Positions 45,470 through 52,558 of a stretch of DNA of 58,072 bases are shown here, piece after piece. This DNA is from Lachnospiraceae bacterium (GTDB lineage Bacteria; Bacillota; Clostridia; Lachnospirales; Lachnospiraceae). Numbering within the stretch: position 1 is the stretch's first letter; each line of letters starts with the position of its first letter. A program made the position numbers and the translations under genes. Under the pieces are notes generated by a model that saw only the letters and a program-made list of their open reading frames with translations, was not told the origin of the DNA and searched no databases. The stretch covers positions 1 to 58,072 of the forward strand of contig JAFUMV010000129.1 of assembly GCA_017482485.1 (NCBI GenBank), in the 5' to 3' direction.

Positions 45470-45736
45470 ACAGAGAGAAACCGATGAGGAAGAGGAGTAC
45501 TCACTTGGGAACATCACAGAGAGCCGCAGGCGGTGGGATTGCGGTATGGGAACAAATGACGAATGGACTTCCGAGGCTGATTCCGAACTTACAGTAGGCA
45601 TTGGCGGGAAACCGGACCCGTTATCCATCCGGCATGTATGATAGTACATGAAATGAGTGGACTATATTTAGTCAATTTGAGTGGCACCGCGGAATGATAA
45701 CCGTCTCAAGCAGTTATGCTTGAGGCGGTTTTTTGC
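45470..45736 (+). promoter_or_regulatory. T-box riboswitch, probably Trp-specific
   Basis: The T-box bulge sequence TGGCACCGCGG (45682-45692) is unmistakable. It is followed by a terminator of a 14-bp stem (45699-45712 with 45717-45730) and a T-run. Stem I features (AGAGAGCC, then an apical GGCGGTGGGATTGCGG region) precede. In the 3' side of stem I, GAA-TGG-ACTTCC places TGG (45564-45566) as the specifier, the codon for tryptophan. Uncharged tRNA-Trp should favour the antiterminator and switch on the ABC importer downstream. Confidence 0.9.
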
Positions 45737-45865
45737 TCTACAGGAATTTTCACCGAAAATTCCTGTAGAGCAAAAATGCGCTTCGCGCAACGATGCGTAC
45801 TCGCGCGCGGTGAAATTGTCGCTTCGCGACCGCACTCAACGCGGAGTGTGCGCTATTGCGCACAC
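45735..45865. repeat. Intergenic palindrome cluster (family R1, copy c)
   Basis: It starts with a perfect 17-bp hairpin (45735-45751 with 45755-45771, loop ACC), then TGCGCTTCGCGCA, GTCGCTTCGCGAC and an AGTGTGCGC...GCGCACAC hairpin. The first 62 bases and the last 54 match copy d at 57883-58030 with about three changes each. It sits between the T-box terminator and the importer gene, so it is part of the mRNA leader. Confidence 0.85.
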
Positions 45866-45919
45866 TTCTTTAGTTCGGGAAAGTTCCAAGATTAATTTTT
45901 TAAAAAGGAGAACACAGTT

Positions 45920-47029
45920 ATGAAGAAGAGAACAATCGCACTGACAATGGCAGCACTTTTTACCGCAGCATCCCTGATGGCAGGATGTGGGCAGAATGCG
46001 GATACCGCAGCAACAGCACAGACACAGGAAGCAAAGACCGAAGCGCAGACTGCAGATACTACAGAAAGCACTCAGACAGCAGAGAGCGAAGCAGCAACTG
46101 CAGCGGCAGGTGAAACTTATGTGATCGGTATTTCTCAGTTCGCAGAGCACGGCTCGCTGGATAACTGTAAGGAAGGCTTCCTGGAAGGATTAAAAGAAGC
46201 AGGAATTGAAGAGGGCGTGAATCTGGAAGTGCTTTTTGATAATGCGCAGGCGGATACTTCTACGGCGGGCATGATTTCTGACAGCTATGTTTCTCAGGGC
46301 GTGGATATGATCTGTGCCATTGCGACACCCAGTGCCATGAGCGCATATAATTCCTGTCTGAACACTGATATTCCCGTGATTTTCACTGCAGTATCCGATC
46401 CGGTCGGCGCAGGTCTTGCAGCAGAGGACGGTACACCGGAAGGCAACATCACAGGTACAGCAGATACCCTTCCTGTAGCAGCACAGCTTCAGATGATCCG
46501 CGAGGTGCTTCCGGAAGCGAAGACAATCGGTATTCTTTACACTACCAGCGAAGCGAATTCTGTCAGCACCATCGAGACTTATAAAGAGCTTGCCGGTGAA
46601 TACGGATTTGAAATTGTGGAAACAGGCATCACCGCACTTGCTGATGTGGATATGGCAGCAGCCGATATCGTGACTAAGGTTGACTGCATTTCCAACCTGA
46701 CAGACAACACCGTTGTTCAGGGACTTCAGACTGTACTGGCAAAGGCTAATGCAGCTGGCATTCCGGTATTCGGATCCGAAGTGGAGCAGGTAAAAAACGG
46801 CTGTCTTGCATCCGAAGGTATTGACTATATCGCGCTTGGAAAGCAGACCGGCGCAATGGCTGCAAAGGTTTTAAAAGGCGAAGCAAAAGCATCTGAGATC
46901 AGCTTTGAAAAGTGTGAGGGTGCAAACCTTTATATCAACACAAAGGTAGCCGCTGATCTGGGCATTACACTGCCGGAAAATTATGCTTCTGATGCGACAG
47001 AAGTATTTGATGAAATCGTTGTAGATTAA
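45920..47029 (+). CDS. trpX: ABC transporter substrate-binding lipoprotein (TrpX-like)
   Basis: A 369-residue lipoprotein with lipobox SLMAGC and an Ala/Thr/Glu-rich tether to about residue 60. The binding domain (ETYVIGISQFAEHGSLDNCKEGFLEGLKEAGIEEGVNLEVLFDNAQAD...DMICAIATPSAMSAYN) is of the ABC_sub_bind (PF04392) family, which includes TrpX of streptococcal TrpXYZ tryptophan importers. The upstream T-box with a TGG specifier supports tryptophan or a precursor as ligand. AAAGGAGAAC precedes the ATG. The permease follows 81 bases later. The symbol is an inference from family and regulation. Confidence 0.85.
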   Translation: MKKRTIALTMAALFTAASLMAGCGQNADTAATAQTQEAKTEAQTADTTESTQTAESEAATAAAGETYVIGISQFAEHGSLDNCKEGFLEGLKEAGIEEGVNLEVLFDNAQADTSTAGMISDSYVSQGVDMICAIATPSAMSAYNSCLNTDIPVIFTAVSDPVGAGLAAEDGTPEGNITGTADTLPVAAQLQMIREVLPEAKTIGILYTTSEANSVSTIETYKELAGEYGFEIVETGITALADVDMAAADIVTKVDCISNLTDNTVVQGLQTVLAKANAAGIPVFGSEVEQVKNGCLASEGIDYIALGKQTGAMAAKVLKGEAKASEISFEKCEGANLYINTKVAADLGITLPENYASDATEVFDEIVVD

Positions 47030-47110
47030 CGATCGGCTGCAGCCGGTAAATGGAGATTTTTATTTTAAGAAACAAAATTCCATGAAAATGGAAGCGGGAG
47101 GCAATTTAAA

Positions 47111-48031
47111 ATGGGACTGTTAATCAGCGTGCTGGAGCAGGGCATGATCTATGCGATTATGGCGCTTGGCATCTATATCACATACAAAATACTGGATTTT
47201 CCGGATTTGACAGTGGATGGCAGCTTTCCGATGGGAGCGGCGATCACTGCAATCATGATCACAAACGGATGTCCGGCGATTCTGTCGCTGCCTGCAGCCT
47301 TTGCTGTCGGCGCGCTGACAGGCATCCTGACCGGTCTGATTCATGTAAAGCTGAAGGTGACGGACCTTTTGTCAGGAATCATTATGATGACAGCCCTTTA
47401 TACCGTGAATCTGCGGATTGCCGGCCGTGCCAATCTTCCTTTTTATAAAGAGGAAACGGTCTTTGAAAATGCATTGACGAATTCTGTTTTTACCGGTTCT
47501 CTGGGAAGCTTTAAAACGGTGATTGTCATGCTTGTGATTCTGCTGGTGGTGAAGCTTCTGTTGGATGCCTACCTTCAGACCGGTTCCGGCTTCCTTTTGA
47601 GAGCTGTTGGCGATAATGCTTCCATTGTTACCGCAATGGGTGAGGACAGGGGAAAAATGAAAATTCTTGGTCTGGCCATCGCAAACGGTCTGGTGTCTTT
47701 AAGCGGCTGCCTGCTTGCGCAGCAGCAGCGCTTTTTCGAAATCTCCATGGGAACCGGTACGATGGTGATTGGCCTTGCCAGTGTCATCATCGGCACCAGC
47801 CTGTATCAGAAGCTTGACAGCATGGGAAAAATGCCTGCTATCCTTCACAAGGTGCGGGTTGGAATCATCACCGCCAGCGTGATTCTGGGGTCGATTGTCT
47901 ATAAAGCCTGTGTGGCAATCGCCATCAGACTGGGCCTGAAAACCCAGGACTTAAAACTGGTGACAGCCGTATTGTTTCTGATGATTTTAGTACTCAGTAT
48001 GGAGAAAAAGAGGACGAAAAAAGATGCTTGA
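47111..48031 (+). CDS. trpY: ABC transporter permease (TrpY-like)
   Basis: A 306-residue permease of the branched-chain-amino-acid/LivH superfamily in the subgroup that partners ABC_sub_bind proteins. It has about eight or nine hydrophobic segments, beginning LISVLEQGMIYAIMALGIYITYKIL and DFPDLTVDGSFPMGAAITAIM, with GFLLRAVGDNASIVTAMGED as the ATPase-facing loop. GGGAGG precedes the ATG. Its end overlaps the ATPase gene by eight bases. Confidence 0.87.
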   Translation: MGLLISVLEQGMIYAIMALGIYITYKILDFPDLTVDGSFPMGAAITAIMITNGCPAILSLPAAFAVGALTGILTGLIHVKLKVTDLLSGIIMMTALYTVNLRIAGRANLPFYKEETVFENALTNSVFTGSLGSFKTVIVMLVILLVVKLLLDAYLQTGSGFLLRAVGDNASIVTAMGEDRGKMKILGLAIANGLVSLSGCLLAQQQRFFEISMGTGTMVIGLASVIIGTSLYQKLDSMGKMPAILHKVRVGIITASVILGSIVYKACVAIAIRLGLKTQDLKLVTAVLFLMILVLSMEKKRTKKDA

Positions 48032-48797
48032 ACTTTCACATATCAACAAATATTATAATCCCGGTTCGGTCAACGAAATGTGCCTGTTTCAGGATTTTAA
48101 CATTCAAATTGAAGAGGGTGAATTTGTTTCCGTGGTGGGATCCAACGGTTCCGGCAAAACCTCCATGCTGAATCTGATATGCGGAAGTATTTTTGCAGAT
48201 TCCGGAAAAATCACTGTAAACGGCAAAGATATCACCGGACAAAAGGAGTATCTGCGACATAAAAACATTGGCCGGGTTTATCAGAATCCGGCAGCAGGAA
48301 CCTGTCCCGGCATGACGATTCTGGAAAATATGTCCATAGCTGACCGCAAAGGAAAAGGCTTTGGTCTGGGGCGATGCGTGCGGAAAAACCGGATCGAAGA
48401 ATATCGTTCCATGTTAAAAGAACTGGATTTGGGGCTTGAGGATAAGCTGGAAACAAAAGTGGGCTCTCTGTCCGGCGGACAGCGCCAGGTGCTGGCTCTT
48501 TTGATGGCAACCATGACACCGATTGATTTTCTGATTCTGGATGAGCATACTGCAGCGCTGGATCCCAGAACTGCGGAAATGGTCATGAAGCTGACAGAAA
48601 AAATTGTCCGGGAAAAGAAGATGACCACCATCATGGTTACCCACAATCTGCGCTATGCGGTGGAATACGGTGACCGCCTGGTGATGATGCATCAGGGCAA
48701 GATTGTTTTAGATAAAAAAGGCGAGGAAAAGAAAGCGCTGAAAACGGAAGAAATCATGGGGATTTTCAACCGGATCAGTGTGGAATGCGGAAACTGA
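48024..48797 (+). CDS. trpZ: ABC transporter ATP-binding protein (TrpZ-like)
   Basis: A 257-residue ATPase: Walker A GSNGSGKTS, signature LSGGQRQVL, Walker B FLILDEHTAALD and switch His in VTHNL. It completes the three-part importer with the lipoprotein and permease. The Walker B context DEHTAALDP (His where most have Pro or Ala) is typical of this subgroup. Overlap with the permease gene implies coupled translation. A hairpin terminator lies 62 bases downstream. Confidence 0.9.
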   Translation: MLELSHINKYYNPGSVNEMCLFQDFNIQIEEGEFVSVVGSNGSGKTSMLNLICGSIFADSGKITVNGKDITGQKEYLRHKNIGRVYQNPAAGTCPGMTILENMSIADRKGKGFGLGRCVRKNRIEEYRSMLKELDLGLEDKLETKVGSLSGGQRQVLALLMATMTPIDFLILDEHTAALDPRTAEMVMKLTEKIVREKKMTTIMVTHNLRYAVEYGDRLVMMHQGKIVLDKKGEEKKALKTEEIMGIFNRISVECGN

Positions 48798-48859
48798 AAT
48801 CAACATCGGTTAACGGCGCATTCAATAGCATCACCGATGCTGACAAATATCGAATATGG

Positions 48860-48916
48860 GAGCGCGGAAAGGACGGCTGATACACAAAACGCAGCGGATT
48901 TCCGCGCTCATTTTTG
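48860..48916 (+). terminator. Terminator of the T-box importer operon
   Basis: GAGCGCGGAAA (48860-48870) and TTTCCGCGCTC (48899-48909) pair over 11 bp around a 28-base loop, followed by ATTTTTGTTTT. Confidence 0.7.
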
Positions 48917-48925
48917 TTTTGGGAA

Positions 48926-48954
48926 TTGACCAAAGCTCTGCGAGGCAGTATAAT
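48926..48954 (+). promoter_or_regulatory. Sigma-A promoter of the phosphatase/kinase operon
   Basis: TTGACC (48926-48931), a 17-base spacer and TATAAT (48949-48954), close to consensus. The transcript leader to the phosphatase start would be about 185 bases. Confidence 0.75.
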
Positions 48955-49148
48955 GTTTTCACGGAGAAAATCTTATGAATCGTAATCAGAAGTCGTTCTG
49001 ATATTTGCTGATATTCTGTCAGCAGAGATTCCAGAAGAAACGGGAATGTATGAAACATTGCGGGAAAATGGGGAGTTTGCCGCAGAAGCTGTTTTTTACA
49101 AAAGGAAAGGCATATTTTGTTCCGTGCCCCGGAGGGGCAGGAGGAAAT

Positions 49149-49892
49149 ATGGCGGATAAGCTGTCCTGGTATTGGGACAAAGGAAATTTTCGGAAGAAAA
49201 ATGAGGATTCATTCACAGCGCAGAAAGTGAGACTGAACGGACGCAGTATTCCCAAGAGGTGTCTTTTGGGTGAAAAAGGGACGGAAGCTGCGCTGCTGGC
49301 AGTCTGTGACGGAATCGGAGGGCTGCCGGAAGGAGAGTGCGCCAGCGGGTTTGTGGCTGAAGAATTGACGGAATGGTTTTATCAGGAAGGAATACAGAAC
49401 ATGAACCGATTTTTCTGGCGCAAAAACACTGTGCAGAGTGCGTGCAGTGCGTTCGAAAAGATACAGCAGAAGCTGGAACGGATAGAAAAGGAGGAGAATA
49501 TTTGCTGCGGAACGACCTGTACGATGGCATTGCTCAAAAACGGCCGGTATCTGATTTTGCATACCGGTGACAGCAGGGCCTATCGGATCGGGCGAAGGGA
49601 GAGGCTTTTGACAAAGGACCATCACCAAGGGGGGGCTCTGCGGCGCTGTCTGGGAGCGTTCGGTTTTCATGCGCCGGATGTACTGCAGGGACGATTGCAT
49701 CGGGGAGAAATGCTGCTGCTTTGTACGGACGGTTTTTGCCGGCTGGCGGCGGACGGATTTTTTCAGGGATGTCTGCCGGGGGAGGAAGACGATGTGGCGG
49801 AGTATTATAAGAGGCTGAAAGGTGCCGCCAGCTTTTTAAAGGCACAGGGGGAAAAGGATAATCTGACGGCGGTGCTGTATGTGCGGCAGTGA
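49149..49892 (+). CDS. PP2C-family Ser/Thr protein phosphatase
   Basis: A 247-residue PPM-family phosphatase. The metal-binding aspartates are in NEDSF, VCDGIGG, CTDGF and the final KDNLTAVL; HTGDSRAYR is the central motif. Such enzymes reverse phosphorylation by the Hanks-type kinase encoded next to them. The frame extends to 49005, but AGGAGG just before the ATG at 49149, and the usual opening SWYWDKGNFRKKNED, decide the start. Unlike the stp-prkC pair of other Firmicutes, these genes are not next to cell-wall or ribosome GTPase genes. Confidence 0.9.
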   Translation: MADKLSWYWDKGNFRKKNEDSFTAQKVRLNGRSIPKRCLLGEKGTEAALLAVCDGIGGLPEGECASGFVAEELTEWFYQEGIQNMNRFFWRKNTVQSACSAFEKIQQKLERIEKEENICCGTTCTMALLKNGRYLILHTGDSRAYRIGRRERLLTKDHHQGGALRRCLGAFGFHAPDVLQGRLHRGEMLLLCTDGFCRLAADGFFQGCLPGEEDDVAEYYKRLKGAASFLKAQGEKDNLTAVLYVRQ

Positions 49893-49913
49893 ATGGAAAA
49901 GGGAGGAACTTTG

Positions 49914-50684
49914 ATGCAAACAAAAAAAAGCCGCCCTAAAATCGGCGGAAAATATCTGGTGGAGGAAGAGCTGGGAAAAGGCGGTGCAGGAACCGTTTTC
50001 CGGGTGTATGATGAGCGGCTGGACAAAGTCTGGGCCGCCAAGAAAGTGAAAAGGACATCAGTCAAAACGGAGGAGCGGCTGCTGGGAAAAGTGGACGGCA
50101 GTTTGTTTCCCCGAATTGTGGATGTGGTGGAACAGGCGGATGGAAAATATCTGATTATGGACTGGATTGAGGGAGAAACGCTGCAGCAGCGGCTTGCAAA
50201 AAGCGGTCCTTTTTTGCCGGATGAGGCGGTGCGCATTGGTCTGATGCTCTGCAGGGCATTGAAGGCGCTGCATCAGATGCAGCCGCCCTGCCTTTATCTG
50301 GATTGCAAACCCTCCAATGTGATGCTGGATAAAGACGGCAGACTGTGGCTGATTGATTTCGGAAGCGCGGTGGAACTGGGCGGATATGAAGCGATTCCGC
50401 TGTCGGCCAGTCCCGGCTATGGGGCGCCGGAACAGTTTATTCTGGATGAGAAGCTGCGTCGGGTAGATGTCCGCAGCGATGTGTTCGGACTGGGGATGAC
50501 GTTGTATGCCCTCCTGGGCGGATTGAATCCGGCAAAGCCTCCTTACGGTGCCTGCCGCCTTTCGCAGTGCAGACCCGATGTGCCTGAAAAGCTGCAGGAA
50601 ATTGTAGAAAAATGTATTTGCAAAAATCCAGCAGAGCGTTATCAGACAATCGGCGCGCTGGAAAGGCGCTGGAAGATATTTTAA
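49914..50684 (+). CDS. Hanks-type Ser/Thr protein kinase
   Basis: A 256-residue kinase domain: glycine loop LGKGGAGTVF, ATP-binding Lys in WAAKKVK, catalytic loop YLDCKPSNVM (the usual HRD is YLD, Asp kept), DFG in LIDFGSA, and APE in YGAPEQF. No PASTA repeats or membrane helix lie in this frame. AGGAAC seven bases ahead favours the ATG at 49914. The frame ends right after RYQTIGALER, where homologues usually continue; a second frame (50612-51253) starts inside and carries on with ALEDILTEKKK and a membrane segment. A frameshift, natural or mutational, is likely. Confidence 0.87.
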   Translation: MQTKKSRPKIGGKYLVEEELGKGGAGTVFRVYDERLDKVWAAKKVKRTSVKTEERLLGKVDGSLFPRIVDVVEQADGKYLIMDWIEGETLQQRLAKSGPFLPDEAVRIGLMLCRALKALHQMQPPCLYLDCKPSNVMLDKDGRLWLIDFGSAVELGGYEAIPLSASPGYGAPEQFILDEKLRRVDVRSDVFGLGMTLYALLGGLNPAKPPYGACRLSQCRPDVPEKLQEIVEKCICKNPAERYQTIGALERRWKIF

Positions 50685-51253
50685 CGGAAAAGAAAAAGAT
50701 TCCGCTTGTAAGATATGCAGTTTATGCAGGAACTGCTGTTATGATCGGAATGCTGATCTGGCGGGCGGGGGTATTTTTTTGTGCGGTACAGGATGTGGGA
50801 GCAGATATTCGGGAAAAAATCAGCGCTTTTGCAATTCTGGTAGTGACAGCTTTCCTTTCTGTGCTTTGGGAACGCGCGGCCGCCTTTTTTCAGGGAAAAG
50901 CGGTGCCCGTCTACGAGCCGCTTCAGAGCGTGCTTCGCACGGAAAAAAGACCGGGAAAGTGGATGTTTATGACACTGATTTTTCTGCTGTTCCTGGGAAG
51001 CTTTCGCCCAGCGGCATCTGTAGAAGCATCGGAAGCAACATGCAGTGGTTCACCGGTGATTTTACGGGACGCCAATATGCGTAAACTTCTTGTGAAAAAA
51101 GGGACAGCCTTAAGAACATCAGAACCTGTCTATCTGGAGATTTCCCCGGAACTTTTTACGGGAGAGGAAGAGCTGAATTTCTGCGTGACCGCCACCGGGG
51201 CGGACAGCGGCAGAAAATATGTGTATGAGCTGCGGTACTGTCCGGGGGAGTGA
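50612..51253 (+). CDS. Membrane protein, possibly the frame-shifted C-terminal half of the kinase
   Basis: An unrecognised 213-residue frame overlapping the kinase by 73 bases. It has three hydrophobic segments (VRYAVYAGTAVMIGMLIW, ISAFAILVVTAFLSVLW and WMFMTLIFLLFLGS) and an outer tail of about 80 residues with three Cys. Only a distant AGGA precedes the first ATG; an ATG at 50741 is another option. From about 50665 this frame supplies the ALEDIL ending expected for a kinase domain, so a -1 shift near GGAAAGG (50660-50666) would yield a membrane-anchored kinase. No homology to a named family was seen in the tail. Confidence 0.6.
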   Translation: MYLQKSSRALSDNRRAGKALEDILTEKKKIPLVRYAVYAGTAVMIGMLIWRAGVFFCAVQDVGADIREKISAFAILVVTAFLSVLWERAAAFFQGKAVPVYEPLQSVLRTEKRPGKWMFMTLIFLLFLGSFRPAASVEASEATCSGSPVILRDANMRKLLVKKGTALRTSEPVYLEISPELFTGEEELNFCVTATGADSGRKYVYELRYCPGE

Positions 51254-51312
51254 AGGTGTAAAAAGCAATCAAAATCTCTGTATTCGAAATACTTTTTCTT
51301 TCCCTGCCTTTA

Positions 51313-51321
51313 TGCTATACT
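51313..51321 (+). promoter_or_regulatory. Candidate extended -10 promoter of ispG
   Basis: TGCTATACT is a TGn-extended -10 box 100 bases upstream of ispG; a second TATAAT lies at 51325-51330. No good -35 is present for either. Confidence 0.4.
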
Positions 51322-51420
51322 TATTATAATTGGCGATTTGACCCTGCATGGAAAAAAGAGTATTCCAACGCTGAGCAGGGCACAGGCAGCAGTAAAAGTG
51401 CGGTGTTAAGGAGGTATTTT

Positions 51421-52479
51421 ATGTACAGAGATCATACAAGAGTGGTAAAAATCGGTGACAGAGCAATCGGCGGCGGCAATCCGATCCTGATTCAGTCCAT
51501 GACAAATACGCTCACGGAGGACGTGGCGGCAACCGTAGCGCAGATTCACAGACTGGAAGCGGTGGGCTGTGAGATCATCCGCTGCACCGTGCCGAATATG
51601 GAAGCGGCAAAGGCGATCGCAGAGATTAAAAAACAGATTTCCATTCCGCTGGTTGCGGATATCCATTTTGATTATAAGATGGCGATTGCCGCCATGGAAA
51701 ACGGCGCGGACAAAATCCGCATCAACCCCGGAAATATCGGCGGTCCGGACAAGGTGGCAGCAGTTGTGAAGGTGGCCAAAGAGAGAAATATTCCCATTCG
51801 CGTGGGCGTCAACAGCGGTTCTCTGGAGCGCAGTCTGGTGGAAAAATATGGCGGCGTGACGGCGGAGGGAATTGTGGAGAGCGCACTGGATAAGGTCCGC
51901 ATGATCGAAGATCTGGACTATCAGAATCTGGTCATCAGCATCAAATCTTCTGATGTTATGATGTGCGTAAAGGCCCATGAACTGCTTGCTCCGAAGACAG
52001 ATTATCCTCTGCATGTGGGCATTACGGAATCCGGCACGGTGCTTTCCGGCAATATCAAATCCGGCATCGGTCTGGGGCTGATTTTAAATCAGGGGATCGG
52101 CGATACCATCCGTGTTTCTCTGACAGGTGACGTGGTGGAAGAGATCAAATCCGCGAAGATTATTCTGCGCACCCTGGGACTGCGAAAAGGCGGTATTGAA
52201 GTGGTGAGCTGTCCGACCTGCGGCAGAACAAAGATCGATCAGATCAGTCTGGCAAATCAGGTGGAAACCATGGTGGCAGAGTTTTCGCATTTGGATCTCA
52301 AGGTTGCGGTGATGGGATGCGCGGTGAACGGCCCCGGTGAGGCGAAAGAAGCGGATCTTGGCATTGCAGGCGGCGTAGGGGAAGGACTTTTGATTAAAAA
52401 AGGCGAAATCATCCGAAAAGTGCCGGAAGCGGAGTTTATTTCCACACTGCGCTATGAACTGGAACACTGGAATGAGTAA
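51421..52479 (+). CDS. ispG: 4-hydroxy-3-methylbut-2-en-1-yl diphosphate synthase IspG
   Basis: A 352-residue IspG (GcpE) of the MEP isoprenoid pathway; it converts MEcPP to HMBPP. The iron-sulfur cluster ligands are the two Cys of SCPTCGRTK and the Cys of MGCAVNGPGEAKEAD, with the nearby conserved Glu. The TIM-barrel half shows IQSMTNTLTEDVAATVAQI and VADIHFDYKMA. AAGGAGG six bases before the ATG at 51421 sets the start. This is the bacterial form without the large insert. polC lies 79 bases downstream. Confidence 0.97.
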   Translation: MYRDHTRVVKIGDRAIGGGNPILIQSMTNTLTEDVAATVAQIHRLEAVGCEIIRCTVPNMEAAKAIAEIKKQISIPLVADIHFDYKMAIAAMENGADKIRINPGNIGGPDKVAAVVKVAKERNIPIRVGVNSGSLERSLVEKYGGVTAEGIVESALDKVRMIEDLDYQNLVISIKSSDVMMCVKAHELLAPKTDYPLHVGITESGTVLSGNIKSGIGLGLILNQGIGDTIRVSLTGDVVEEIKSAKIILRTLGLRKGGIEVVSCPTCGRTKIDQISLANQVETMVAEFSHLDLKVAVMGCAVNGPGEAKEADLGIAGGVGEGLLIKKGEIIRKVPEAEFISTLRYELEHWNE

Positions 52480-52484
52480 TTTGG

Positions 52485-52533
52485 CAACGGTTCAGTCAAC
52501 GCGCCGGCTGATAAATGGCATGGCTGAACCGTT
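52485..52533 (+). terminator. Hairpin between ispG and polC
   Basis: CAACGGTTCAG and CTGAACCGTTG are exact complements with a 27-base loop. No T-run follows, so it may tune read-through into polC rather than end transcription. Confidence 0.4.
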
Positions 52534-52558
52534 GTGTAATTTGAGGTGAAGGATAATA

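Noticed and set aside
45681-45923. 80-residue frame over the T-box terminator and the R1 repeat
   Set aside because: It is made of riboswitch and palindrome sequence, with no ribosome site.
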